A stretch of DNA of 64,000 nucleotides. Source: MPNO01 sp965200535. GTDB taxonomy: Bacteria; Pseudomonadota; Alphaproteobacteria; MPNO01. Each line of letters starts with the position of its first letter. The first letter of the stretch is position 1. A program made the translations under genes and the position numbers. Below the pieces are notes generated by a model. The model saw only the letters and a program-made list of their open reading frames with translations, had not been told where the DNA came from and did not search any database. The stretch is taken from NCBI GenBank assembly GCA_965200535.1, contig CBDAUF010000001.1, positions 1,674,001 to 1,738,000 of the forward strand, given 5' to 3'. Below are positions 17,899 through 26,533 of this stretch, piece after piece.

Positions 17899-18024
17899 CG
17901 GCGCCGCCGGGCGCCGCCTCGACCGGCCGGGCGCCCGCGGATACGATGCACCCTTCCTCCCGGCCGGGGGCGGGATCGGCTGCCGCCGCACCGGACAGGC
18001 CGCCGAAAGACATTCTGCCCGTCG

Positions 18025-18834
18025 ATGTACGCGATCGCCTTTCCCGCCATCGATCCCGTCGCCGTGGAGATCGGACCGCTCGTCATTCGCTGGTACGCGC
18101 TCTCCTACGTCGCGGGGATCCTGTTCTGCTGGCGTTACATGGCATTCCTTGCCCGGCGCTGGCCGGGCGGGGTCGCGGTGCGCGACGTCGACGACTTCGC
18201 CCCGCTGTGGGGGACGCTCGGCATCATCGCCGGCGGACGCCTCGGCTACGTCCTCTTCTACCGGCCCGGCGACTACCTGCAGGACCCGCTCTCCGCCTTC
18301 GCCCTGTGGCAGGGCGGGATGTCCTTCCACGGCGGGCTGTGCGGGGTCGCCGCCGCCGCCGCACTCTTCGCCTGGCGGCGCCGGATCCCCTTCCTGAGGC
18401 TGGGCGATCTGGCCTGCGCCGCGGCGCCGGCGGCGCTGTTCCTCGGCCGGCTCGCCAACTTCGTCAACGGCGAACTGTGGGGCCGGCCGACGACTGCCGC
18501 TTGGGGCATGGTCTTCCCCGGCGCCGGCCCCGAGCCGCGCCATCCGAGCCAGCTCTACGAGGCGGCGCTCGAGGGGGTTGTGCTGTTCGCGGTCTGCGCC
18601 GCCGCGGTCTTTGCCCTGCGCGGGCTGGAGCGGCCGGGCCTCCTTTCCGGCGTCTTCCTCGCCGGCTACGCGCTCGCGCGCAGCATCGCCGAACTGTTCC
18701 GCGAGCCCGACGCCCATCTCGGCTTCCTCGCCGGCGGGCTGACGATGGGGCAGCTCCTCTCGCTTCCGCTTCTGGCGGCCGGGCTGTGGCTTATCCTGCG
18801 GGCGCGGAGGCCGGCGCCGACGGGGGCGGGATGA
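18025..18834 (+). CDS. lgt: Prolipoprotein diacylglyceryl transferase
   Basis: Inner-membrane Lgt (269 aa), which transfers diacylglycerol from phosphatidylglycerol to the lipobox Cys of preprolipoproteins. Diagnostic motifs are IRWYALSYVAG, the Lgt signature around GRLANFVNGELWGR with its Arg and Glu, and HPSQLYEA with the essential His region; about seven hydrophobic segments are visible. It is the first gene of the lgt-midA-pgeF operon common in Alphaproteobacteria. The 126 bp before it show no recognisable feature besides its probable promoter region. Confidence 0.96.
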   Translation: MYAIAFPAIDPVAVEIGPLVIRWYALSYVAGILFCWRYMAFLARRWPGGVAVRDVDDFAPLWGTLGIIAGGRLGYVLFYRPGDYLQDPLSAFALWQGGMSFHGGLCGVAAAAALFAWRRRIPFLRLGDLACAAAPAALFLGRLANFVNGELWGRPTTAAWGMVFPGAGPEPRHPSQLYEAALEGVVLFAVCAAAVFALRGLERPGLLSGVFLAGYALARSIAELFREPDAHLGFLAGGLTMGQLLSLPLLAAGLWLILRARRPAPTGAG

Positions 18835-19910
18835 CGCCGCTCGCGGCGCGGCTCAGGGAGCGGATCGCGCGCTGCGGGCCGATCCCGGTCGCCGAGTTCA
18901 TGGCGGCGGCGAACGGCGATCCCGAACACGGCTACTACGCGCGGCGCGACCCGCTGGGCCGGCAGGGCGACTTTGTCACCGCGCCGGAGATCAGCCAGAT
19001 GTTCGGCGAACTGATCGGCGCCTGGTGCGCCGGCGCCTGGCGCGGGATGAACGCGCCCGGCCGGGTCGTGCTGGTCGAACTCGGCCCCGGCCGCGGCACC
19101 CTGATGGCCGACCTCCTGCGCGCGACGCGGCGCGTTGCGGGCTTCCACGAGGCGCTCGATATCTGCCTGATCGAGACCAGCCCGGCGCTCGCCCGCCGCC
19201 AGAGGGAGACGCTCGCCGGGGCGGGCGTTGCCGCGGCCTGGCGCCGGACCCTGTCGGAGGCGCCGGACGGTCCGCTGCTGCTGGTCGCCAACGAATTTCT
19301 CGACGCCCTCCCGGTCGAACAGTATGTCGCGCGCGGCGGCTGCTGGCACCGCCGCGCCGTCGATATCGGCGCCGATGGCTTCCGCTTTGTCGACGGTCCG
19401 CCCGCCGCCGGGCTGGCGTGGGGGAAGCCGGCGTGCGAGGGGGAGATCCGGGAGGCCAACCCGCAGGCCGTCTCCGTCGTCGGCGAGATCGCGCGCCGGC
19501 TCGCGGCGGGCCGCGGCGCGGCGCTGATCGTCGATTACGGCCACACTGTCTCCGCAGCGGGGGAGACGCTGCAGGCGGTGGCCCGGCACCGCTACGCCGA
19601 TCCGCTGGCCGCGCCCGGCGAGGCCGACCTCAGCGCCCATGTCGATTTCGCGGCCTGCGCCGGAGCGGCGCGGGCGGCCGGCGCGCGCTGCCACGGCCCG
19701 GTGACCCAGGGGGCGTTCCTCCGCCGCCTCGGGATCGGCCTCCGCCGCCAACGGCTGGCCGCCGCCGCGAACCCTGCCGACCGCGCCGCGCTGCGCGCCG
19801 CCTGCCGCCGGCTGACCGACCCCGGGGCGATGGGGAGCCTGTTCAAGGCGCTGGCGATCACCGATCGGGCAGCCCCGGTCCCGGCCGGCTTCGAGGACGG
19901 ACCGCAATGA
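18831..19910 (+). CDS. SAM-dependent methyltransferase MidA/NDUFAF7 family
   Basis: A 359-residue member of the DUF185/COG1565 family; the mitochondrial homologue NDUFAF7 (MidA) methylates an arginine of complex I subunit NDUFS2. Visible are FMAAANGDPEHGYYARRDPLG, the PEISQMFGELIG segment, the SAM-binding loop VELGPGRGTLMADLLR, and NEFLDALPVEQ. ATG 18831 overlaps the lgt stop (ATGA). The bacterial role is inferred from the mitochondrial one. Confidence 0.93.
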   Translation: MTPLAARLRERIARCGPIPVAEFMAAANGDPEHGYYARRDPLGRQGDFVTAPEISQMFGELIGAWCAGAWRGMNAPGRVVLVELGPGRGTLMADLLRATRRVAGFHEALDICLIETSPALARRQRETLAGAGVAAAWRRTLSEAPDGPLLLVANEFLDALPVEQYVARGGCWHRRAVDIGADGFRFVDGPPAAGLAWGKPACEGEIREANPQAVSVVGEIARRLAAGRGAALIVDYGHTVSAAGETLQAVARHRYADPLAAPGEADLSAHVDFAACAGAARAAGARCHGPVTQGAFLRRLGIGLRRQRLAAAANPADRAALRAACRRLTDPGAMGSLFKALAITDRAAPVPAGFEDGPQ

Positions 19911-20722
19911 CGGGCGAGACGGGAATGCCGACGCCGGCGCCCTTCGTCGCGAGCCCCGCGCTGGCGGCGCTGGACGGTATCCGCCACGGTTTCTTCGGCC
20001 GCGCCGGCGGGGTGTCCGGCGGTGTCTACGCCTCGCTCAACTGCGGCGCGGGCTCGGCCGACGATGCCGGGGACGTGGCCGAGAACCGGGCCCGCGCGAT
20101 GGCCGCGCTCGGGCTGCCGGCGGCGTCGCTCACCACGCTCTATCAGGTGCACGGCGTCGAGGCGGTCGTCGCCCGCGCTCCCGGCAGGCCGCCCCGGAGG
20201 GCCGATGCCGTGGTCTCGGCGGCGCCGGGAGTCGCGCTCGGCATCCTGACCGCGGATTGCGCGCCGGTGCTGCTCGCCGATGCGGAGGCCGGCGTCGTCG
20301 GCGCGGCCCACGCCGGCTGGCGCGGTGCGCTCGCCGGGGTGCTGGCCCGCGCGGTCGCCGCGATGGAGGGGCAGGGAGCGGTGCGCGGGCGCATCGTCGC
20401 CGCGGTCGGCCCGTGCATCGGTCGTGCTTCCTACGAGGTCGGGCCCGAGTTCCGCGCCCGGTTCGAGGCCGCGGACGAGGGGAATGCGCGCTGGTTCGCG
20501 GCGCCGGCGCCGGGGGCGCGGCCGCATTTCGATCTCGAGGGCTATGTCGCGGCCGAGCTCGCCGCGCTCGGCCTCGCCCGCGTCACGGTGACCGGGGCCG
20601 ACACCTGCGCGGAGGAGGAGCGCTTCTTCAGCTACCGCCGCGCCGTCCTCGGCGGCGAGGCCGACTACGGCCGGGCACTGTCGGCGATTGCGCTTGCAGG
20701 GCGGCGCCGGTGCCGCACCTGA
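19907..20722 (+). CDS. pgeF: Peptidoglycan editing factor PgeF (YfiH/laccase domain)
   Basis: A 271-residue purine-nucleoside-phosphorylase-like multicopper-type fold protein. YfiH/PgeF removes L-Ser-containing errors from peptidoglycan precursors in E. coli, and related proteins act on purine nucleosides. The zinc-site residues are in AAHAGWRGALAG (His) and VGPCIGRASYEVG (Cys), with the ending TCAEEERFFSYRR. The ATG overlaps the midA stop (ATGA), making the third gene of the operon. Confidence 0.92.
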   Translation: MTGETGMPTPAPFVASPALAALDGIRHGFFGRAGGVSGGVYASLNCGAGSADDAGDVAENRARAMAALGLPAASLTTLYQVHGVEAVVARAPGRPPRRADAVVSAAPGVALGILTADCAPVLLADAEAGVVGAAHAGWRGALAGVLARAVAAMEGQGAVRGRIVAAVGPCIGRASYEVGPEFRARFEAADEGNARWFAAPAPGARPHFDLEGYVAAELAALGLARVTVTGADTCAEEERFFSYRRAVLGGEADYGRALSAIALAGRRRCRT

Positions 20723-20775
20723 TCGTCTTTCTCCTCTTCTGCCTGCTCGGTCTGCTGGCGACCTGCGCGCTGTAG
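20710..20775 (+). CDS. Tiny hydrophobic peptide ORF at the end of pgeF (doubtful)
   Basis: A 21-codon ORF starting at GTG 20710, inside the last 13 bases of pgeF in another frame. It encodes an almost purely hydrophobic, membrane-like peptide (VPHLIVFLLF, then GLLATC). No ribosome-binding site is obvious and no family is known to me. It could be a chance ORF. Confidence 0.15.
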   Translation: MPHLIVFLLFCLLGLLATCAL

Positions 20776-20865
20776 CGCGGAGTGGGGCGCCGGCTGCGGG
20801 TTTTGTGGCCGGGGCCGGGCCGGGTCTGTCGGGGGTCGATGCGGCCCCGGATGAATAATCTTTTC

Positions 20866-20903
20866 CTATCGATTGGTGGAATAGATAGTATTGGTTATTA
20901 TAG
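20866..20903 (+). promoter_or_regulatory. oxyR promoter with ATAG/CTAT elements
   Basis: An AT-rich patch upstream of oxyR holds a -35-like TTGGTG (20873-20878), a 17-bp spacer and a -10-like TATTAT (20896-20901). The same patch carries CTAT at 20866 and ATAG at 20881, 20885 and 20900, the tetranucleotides of OxyR sites, but not at the canonical 11-bp spacing. Autoregulation is plausible, as in other OxyRs. Confidence 0.45.
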
Positions 20904-20992
20904 ATGCCAGGCTCCATCTTCCTCCTGTCGGCCGGCGCTCCCCGGCCGGTCGGGCCGCCGCCGGGGCGGACCCGCACACTGGAGGCCATGTC

Positions 20993-22027
20993 ATGCCCGT
21001 CACCCTGCGTCAGCTGCGATACTTCCACGCCCTCGTCGAACACGGCTCCTTCAGCCGCGCCGCACGCAGCGTCCACGTCTCCCAGCCCGCCCTCTCGATC
21101 CAGATCAGGGAACTCGAAACCACCCTCGGCGGGCCCCTCGTCGAACGCGAAAGCCGCGGCATCCTGCTCACCCGCCTGGGGCGCGAGGCGCACGAACAGA
21201 CAAGGCGCATCCTCGACGAGACCCTGCTCCTCGAGACCATGGGAAAACGCTTCGAGGAGGGGCCGCTGCGCTTCGCCGTCGGCATCCTGTCGACCCTCGC
21301 CCCCTACCTCCTGCCCGGCCTCCTGGAGCGCCTGCGCGGCGCCACCCCGCGGGTCGAACTCACGGTCTCCGAGGCGCCCGGGCAGCAGCTGGTCGATGAA
21401 CTCCTCGCCGGACGCCTCGACGCCGCCATCGTCTCCCTGCCCCTGGGGATGCTCGAACTGCCCGAACGCGACCTCTTCCAGGACCGCTTCCTGCTCGCCG
21501 GGCGAACCCACCGCCTCGACGCCGTGCGCGCCCGCGGCAAGACACTCGCGCCGGCCGACCTGGCAAAGGCCGACAGCGGACCCCTCATCACCCTCGGGGA
21601 AGGACACTGCCTGGCAGACCAGGTGCTCGGCGCCTGCGCCATGTGGCGCATCCACGAGGTGCGCCGCGGCGCCGCCTCGCTCGCCACCCTGGCCCGCCTG
21701 GTCGCCGGCGGCGCCGGCCTCACCCTGCTCTCCGAAACCGCCGCCCTGTGCGAACGCGCCGCCGCCCCCGGCCTCGGCTTCCTGCGCTTCCCGGAACCCG
21801 AACCGGCAAGACGCATCGGCCTCGTCCACCGCGCCGTCTACCGCGGACAACGCTGGATCGACACCCTCGCAGACGCCGCCGCAGACGCCGGCAACGCACT
21901 CCTCGACGACGCCAGAAACGCATTCGAAAACCACGCCCCGCAAAGAAACACCAGAACCAGACAACGCCCGAGACAGAAGCAGGACCCCATGCAACACATC
22001 AACGGCATCGCCGCCACGGCGCAATAA
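20993..22027 (+). CDS. oxyR: Hydrogen-peroxide-sensing LysR regulator OxyR
   Basis: A 344-residue LysR-type regulator: N-terminal HTH (TLRQLRYFHALVEHGSF, then VHVSQPALS) and an effector domain. The peroxide-sensing pair is present: GHCLADQVLGAC gives C206 and C215, nine residues apart, equivalent to C199 and C208 of E. coli OxyR. It therefore should form a disulfide on H2O2 and activate katG/ahpC-type genes. ATG 20993 follows GGAGG at 20981-20985. The C-terminal 40 residues are extra, Arg/Gln-rich and probably disordered. No catalase or peroxiredoxin gene is adjacent, unusual for oxyR. The coding strand is strikingly C-rich over G compared with its neighbours. Confidence 0.9.
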   Translation: MPVTLRQLRYFHALVEHGSFSRAARSVHVSQPALSIQIRELETTLGGPLVERESRGILLTRLGREAHEQTRRILDETLLLETMGKRFEEGPLRFAVGILSTLAPYLLPGLLERLRGATPRVELTVSEAPGQQLVDELLAGRLDAAIVSLPLGMLELPERDLFQDRFLLAGRTHRLDAVRARGKTLAPADLAKADSGPLITLGEGHCLADQVLGACAMWRIHEVRRGAASLATLARLVAGGAGLTLLSETAALCERAAAPGLGFLRFPEPEPARRIGLVHRAVYRGQRWIDTLADAAADAGNALLDDARNAFENHAPQRNTRTRQRPRQKQDPMQHINGIAATAQ

Positions 22028-22131
22028 ACACACCCGCACCCCGCCGGGCCCCGGGGCAGCCGGCCGCACCGCAGGAGCCGCACCGGCCCGCCGACAGACC
22101 CGGCCCGGCCCCAAAACCCCCAGCCGGCGCC

Positions 22132-23010
22132 TCACTCCGTCCCGCCCGCCTTCCAGGCGAGGAAATGATCGACGATCTCCTCTCCCGTCGCGAACCAGAC
22201 ATCGTCGTGGCCGCGGATATGGGCGAGGGCGCGGTCGAGAGCGCCGATGCGGTGCGGGAGACCGATGATGTAGGGGTGGAGCGAGATCGCGCCGACCCGC
22301 CCCGAGGCGGCGCTCTCGGCGTAGAGCACGTCGAAGGCGCTGCGGACCATGCGTTCGAAATCGTCGGCGGAGAAACCGTTGCCCTCGAAGGCCTGCTTGT
22401 CGGACACGCCGGCGCCGTAGGGCATCGAGACGATCGACCCGCCGGGGACCTCCATGAGCAGCGGCTGGTCGTCGCTGTCCCAGTCGGCGACGTAACGGCA
22501 GCCCGCGGCGACCAGCCGGTCCAGCGTGCCCCAGGTTTCCTGACGCCCGGCGCCGAGCCAGCCCGCAGGCCGCCGTCCGGCCGCCCGCTCGATGCGGGCG
22601 AGCGTCCGTGCGACGATGGCGCCGGCCGCCGCCTCCGAACCCGCCTCGTTGAGACGCCGCGTGTTGCTCTCGCAATGGCCCATCAACTCCCAGCCGAGCC
22701 CGACGCATTCCTCGACGATGCGCGGGGCGGCGTCGCACACCTCGCTGTTGAGGGCGGCCGTCCCCGGCACGCCGTGGCGCGCCATGACTTCCATCATGCG
22801 GAACACGCCGACCCGGTTGCCGTAATCCCGCCTGCCCCAGGCGGACACGTCCGGAATCAGTCCCGGCCCCTCGGGCATGCGCTCGTCGAGCGCGAAGGTC
22901 TCGATGTTGGGGATCACCCAGAACGCCATTCGCGCGCCGTCCGGCCAGCGGAGCGGCGGCCGGTCGACGATCGGCTCGTAGGGGTAGGGGCCGTAGGCGG
23001 CCGGCTTCAT
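22132..23010 (-). CDS. Polysaccharide-deacetylase-fold (CE4/PuuE-like) hydrolase
   Basis: A 292-residue CE4-type barrel hydrolase without signal peptide. The layout GARMAFWVIPNIETFALDE, a MELMGHCESN-like segment, ETWGTLDRL and SLHPYIIG (His) matches cytoplasmic PuuE-like allantoinase/deacetylase relatives rather than secreted chitin or peptidoglycan deacetylases. It would hydrolyse a C-N bond in a cyclic or acyl amide. The ATG at 23010 is picked from homology start; the open frame upstream is unlike the family. It diverges from the ACMSD-type amidohydrolase, with 149 bp between starts. The 104-bp gap to oxyR (convergent) is C-rich without a clear terminator. Confidence 0.82.
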   Translation of the reverse strand: MKPAAYGPYPYEPIVDRPPLRWPDGARMAFWVIPNIETFALDERMPEGPGLIPDVSAWGRRDYGNRVGVFRMMEVMARHGVPGTAALNSEVCDAAPRIVEECVGLGWELMGHCESNTRRLNEAGSEAAAGAIVARTLARIERAAGRRPAGWLGAGRQETWGTLDRLVAAGCRYVADWDSDDQPLLMEVPGGSIVSMPYGAGVSDKQAFEGNGFSADDFERMVRSAFDVLYAESAASGRVGAISLHPYIIGLPHRIGALDRALAHIRGHDDVWFATGEEIVDHFLAWKAGGTE

Positions 23011-23159
23011 GTCCTGTCCGGTTCCGATGGCGCGGGAGGCGATTGTGGCGTGCGCCGCGCCGCGTTGCCAGACCGCGGCCGGGGCAGCAAGATGGCAGGC
23101 GTGCCCGGCGGCGCGGACAACGATGCGGACCGCGGCGGCGGCGGGAAGCGAGGACCACG

Positions 23160-24209
23160 ATGACGACGATCGATGCCGACGCCCATGTTCTGGAGACCCC
23201 GGAAACCTGGCGCTATCTGCGCCCGGACGAGGCGGGCCTTGCACCGATGGTCGTCGGCCGGTCGTCGGGCGCGCAGCAACGGAGCCTCGCCGGCGCACCG
23301 GTGGAGGAGTACTGGGTGATCGACGGCGCGCTGCTGCCCAAGGAGGACAATGTCGGCAGCGACACCACGGCCGACACCCGCGAGATGCGCGACATCCCGG
23401 GCAGGATCGCCCACATGGACGCGCTCGGGGTCGATATCCAGGTGCTCTATCCGACGTTGTTCCTGCGCCCGGTCACGATGAAGGCCGGGGTCGAGGCGGC
23501 GCTCGCCCGCAGCTATAACCGCTGGCTTGCCGACATCTGGCGCCAGGCGCCGGAACGGCTGCGCTGGGTGATGGCGCCGCCGCTGTTGTCGATGGACCGG
23601 CTCGACGAGGAACTCGACTTTGCCCAGGACAACGGAGCGGTCGGCATCTTCCTGCGCGGGCTCGAATGCGACCGCACCCTCGACGATCCGTATTTCTTCC
23701 CGCTCTACGAGGCGGCGCAGCGGCGCAATCTCGCGATCTGCATCCATTCGGCGACCAACAGCCCGACCATGCACCGGTTTTTTCTCGACGACTCGGGCTT
23801 CAGCAAGTTCAAGCTCGCCACGATCGGCGCCTTCCACACCCTGGTCTACCGCGGAATCCCGGACCGCTTTCCCGGCGTCCGCTGGGGTTTCATCGAGGTG
23901 TCGAGCCAGTGGGTGCCCTACGTCCTCAACGACCTCGCCATCCGCTTCCGGCGGCGGGGCCAGGAGCTCGGCGAAGACGTGCTCAGGCGCAACCGCATCT
24001 ACGTTGCCTGCCAGGTGACCGACGACCTCCCCTACATCCTCGGCTATGCCGGCGAGGACCATCTGGTCATCGGCACCGATTACGGCCACGCCGACACGGC
24101 GACAGAGATCGAGGCGCTGCGCATTCTCAAGCACGACGGGCGGGTCGCGGCGCAGACGGTGGACAAGATCCTCGACGATAACGCCCGGGCGCTGTACGGG
24201 CTGGCTTAG
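23160..24209 (+). CDS. ACMSD-type amidohydrolase (Amidohydro_2)
   Basis: A 349-residue TIM-barrel metal-dependent hydrolase/decarboxylase of the aminocarboxymuconate-semialdehyde decarboxylase group. The N-terminal metal motif is IDADAHVLE (D-x-H), a barrel His lies in SRDLAICIHSATNSP-like CIHSAT, and the C-terminal metal Asp is in IGTDYGHAD. Members decarboxylate or hydrolyse aromatic-ring cleavage products or benzoates. The ATG follows AGCGAGG. It transcribes toward hyuA with a 179-bp gap, in which I see no structured element. Confidence 0.87.
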   Translation: MTTIDADAHVLETPETWRYLRPDEAGLAPMVVGRSSGAQQRSLAGAPVEEYWVIDGALLPKEDNVGSDTTADTREMRDIPGRIAHMDALGVDIQVLYPTLFLRPVTMKAGVEAALARSYNRWLADIWRQAPERLRWVMAPPLLSMDRLDEELDFAQDNGAVGIFLRGLECDRTLDDPYFFPLYEAAQRRNLAICIHSATNSPTMHRFFLDDSGFSKFKLATIGAFHTLVYRGIPDRFPGVRWGFIEVSSQWVPYVLNDLAIRFRRRGQELGEDVLRRNRIYVACQVTDDLPYILGYAGEDHLVIGTDYGHADTATEIEALRILKHDGRVAAQTVDKILDDNARALYGLA

Positions 24210-24388
24210 CAGGTTGCCGAAGAACTTGCCGGCGCGATTGCCGACCCGAGCGGGCGCTCGATGCGGTTTCTCCCGGGGCGCCCGGTCCCCGCCCGTTACG
24301 GTCGGTACGGACGCGCAGGGATCGGAACCAATCCGCTTGCGGCGGGCTTGCGCCGGCCCGTTCCCGATGCGCTCACCGGACCCCGATC

Positions 24389-26533
24389 ATGACACAGATC
24401 GTTGACGAACAAACGGATAATGAGGGTCGCACAGGCGCCTGGCGCATCGGCGTCGATGTCGGCGGGACCCATACCGATCTGGTGCTGCTCGACCCGGCCG
24501 GCGGCGATGTCCTGATCGAGAAGGTGCCGAGCACCCCCGCCAACCCTGCGGCCGCGGTGCTCGACGGGCTGGCGCGCTTCCTCGCCCGCGGCGTCGCTCC
24601 GGAGGCGGTCGGGTTCTTCGCCCACGGCACCACGATCACCACCAACGCACTGCTGGAGATGCGGGGCGCCAGGGTGGGCATGCTGATCGCCGAGGGGTTC
24701 CGCGCCGTCCAGGAAGTCCAGTCGCAGGCGCGCGACGGCAACCCCTTCGACTATTTCTTCCGGCGTCCGGAACCGATCGCACCGCAGAGCCTGACCCGCG
24801 AGATCCCGGGCCGGATGGACCGCGACGGCAACGAACTCGCGCCGCTCGACGAGGAGGCGGTTCGCCGCGCCGCGCGGTCGCTGCGCGCGGCGGGCGTCGA
24901 GTCGATTGCCGTGTGCTACCTCTTCTCGTTCATGAACCCGGCGCATGAGGCGGCGACGGGACGGATCCTGCGCGAAGAGTTACCCGAGGCGGCGGTCTCG
25001 CTCTCCAGCGTCGTCCTGCCGCGGCTTCGCGAATGGCCGCGCATGTCCACGACGCTGCTGAACGCCTATCTGGAGCCGGTCCTGGTGCGCTACATCCGCG
25101 ATCTCGCCGCCGGCCTCGATGCCGCGGGCGTCGGCACGCAGCAGCGCTTCCTCATGCAGTCCAACGGCGGGGTGATGCCGTTCTCGGCCGCCGTTGCCGG
25201 CGGCAAGACGGTGCACACCATGCTCTCCGGCCCGGCCGCCGGTGCGCGGGCGAGCGCCTGGCTCGCCGCGGACGACGCCGGGGCCGGGCTGGTCACCCTC
25301 GACATGGGGGGGACGAGTTGCGACATCGCCTTCATCAAGGGCGGCGCGCCGCTCGAGGTCACCGAGAGCGAGATCGGGCGGCGCCCGATCGCGGTGCCGA
25401 CGCTCGACCTCACCACCATCTCGGCCGGCGGCGGATCCATCGCCTGGATCGACGGCGGCGGGCTGCTCGCCGTCGGGCCGCGCAGCGCCGGCGCCCAGCC
25501 CGGCCCCGCCTGCTACGGCAAGGGCGGCGCCGATCCGACGGTGACCGACGCCGATGTGGCCTGCGGTTATCTCAACCCCGGCCATCTGCTCGGCGGGGCG
25601 CAGACACTCGATGCAGCCGCGGCGCTCAACGCGCTCGAGCGCGTCGTCGCACGGCCGCTCGGCATGGACGTCGGCGAGGCGGCGCGCGGGGTCAGGCGCA
25701 TTGTCGACATGCGGATGGCCGACGAGATCCGCGTCGTCGCCGCCAAGCGCGGCGTCGATCCGCACGACTTCACCTTGCTGCCGTTCGGCGGGGCGGGGGC
25801 AGTACACGCGGCCGCTGTCGCCGAGGAACTCGGCATGCGGCGGATCCTAGTGCCGGAACGGCCGGGCGCATTCTCGGCGCTGGGCCTCCTGTGCTCGGAC
25901 GTGGTGCACGACTATGTGCGTTCGGAGCTTCGCCCGCTGATCCGGGTGAGCCCGGCCCACGCCGAGGCGGCATTTGCCGAACTCGAGGCGCGCGCCGCGG
26001 CGGAGCTGCGGGCCGAAGGCCTCGACCCGGACGGCGCACACCGCCGGCGCGAGCTCGACCTGCGCTATGTCGGACAGGGTTACGAACTCCGGGTGCCTCT
26101 CGACGGGCTGCCCGCCGGGGCGGATGGCGGCGGGGCAGGCGCCCTCGACGACGCCGGCATGGCGGAGGCCCGCGCGCGCTTCGATGCCCTGCATGCGCGT
26201 ATCCACGGACACGCGGCGCGCGAAAAGGAGGTCGAGATCGTGAGCTACCGGCTCCGCGTCACCGTCGCCGTTCCGAAATACCGCCCCGCCCGGACAGCCG
26301 GGGTCGAGACAGGACTGCCGGAAGCGGCGGTGACCGGCCGCCGGGCGGTCCATTTCGACGCCGGACCACCGGTCGACACCGCGGTCTGCAGCCGCGCCGC
26401 CCTCGCACCCGGCGTCCGCTTCGCCGGCCCTGCAATCGTCGAGCAGTTCGACGCGACGACCGTGGTTCCTGCCGGCTGGACGGCTGCCGTCGACAGTTGC
26501 CGCAACCTGGTCATGGAGCGGGGCGATGGTTGA
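24389..26533 (+). CDS. Hydantoinase/oxoprolinase family protein, A subunit (HyuA-like)
   Basis: A 714-residue ATP-dependent cyclic-amide hydrolase subunit of the N-methylhydantoinase A / 5-oxoprolinase / acetone carboxylase beta family. The actin-like ATP-binding opening RIGVDVGGTHTDLVLLD and the second phosphate-loop LDMGGTSCDIAFI are clear, with NALLEMRGARVGMLI and GVDPHDFTLLPFGGAG between and after. It forms a complex with HyuB, whose start overlaps its stop by 8 bases. It opens lactam or hydantoin rings, or carboxylates ketones, at the cost of ATP; which one cannot be told from sequence. Confidence 0.92.
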   Translation: MTQIVDEQTDNEGRTGAWRIGVDVGGTHTDLVLLDPAGGDVLIEKVPSTPANPAAAVLDGLARFLARGVAPEAVGFFAHGTTITTNALLEMRGARVGMLIAEGFRAVQEVQSQARDGNPFDYFFRRPEPIAPQSLTREIPGRMDRDGNELAPLDEEAVRRAARSLRAAGVESIAVCYLFSFMNPAHEAATGRILREELPEAAVSLSSVVLPRLREWPRMSTTLLNAYLEPVLVRYIRDLAAGLDAAGVGTQQRFLMQSNGGVMPFSAAVAGGKTVHTMLSGPAAGARASAWLAADDAGAGLVTLDMGGTSCDIAFIKGGAPLEVTESEIGRRPIAVPTLDLTTISAGGGSIAWIDGGGLLAVGPRSAGAQPGPACYGKGGADPTVTDADVACGYLNPGHLLGGAQTLDAAAALNALERVVARPLGMDVGEAARGVRRIVDMRMADEIRVVAAKRGVDPHDFTLLPFGGAGAVHAAAVAEELGMRRILVPERPGAFSALGLLCSDVVHDYVRSELRPLIRVSPAHAEAAFAELEARAAAELRAEGLDPDGAHRRRELDLRYVGQGYELRVPLDGLPAGADGGGAGALDDAGMAEARARFDALHARIHGHAAREKEVEIVSYRLRVTVAVPKYRPARTAGVETGLPEAAVTGRRAVHFDAGPPVDTAVCSRAALAPGVRFAGPAIVEQFDATTVVPAGWTAAVDSCRNLVMERGDG

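Noticed and set aside
16467..19910. An 1147-residue open frame on the plus strand
   Set aside because: Its 3' third is midA; the rest overlaps a sulfatase, a MetE-like gene and lgt out of frame and is low-complexity Arg/Ala/Pro.
20866..20903. Canonical OxyR box
   Set aside because: ATAG/CTAT elements are present but do not follow the 11-bp periodic spacing of the consensus, so only a tentative regulatory call was made.
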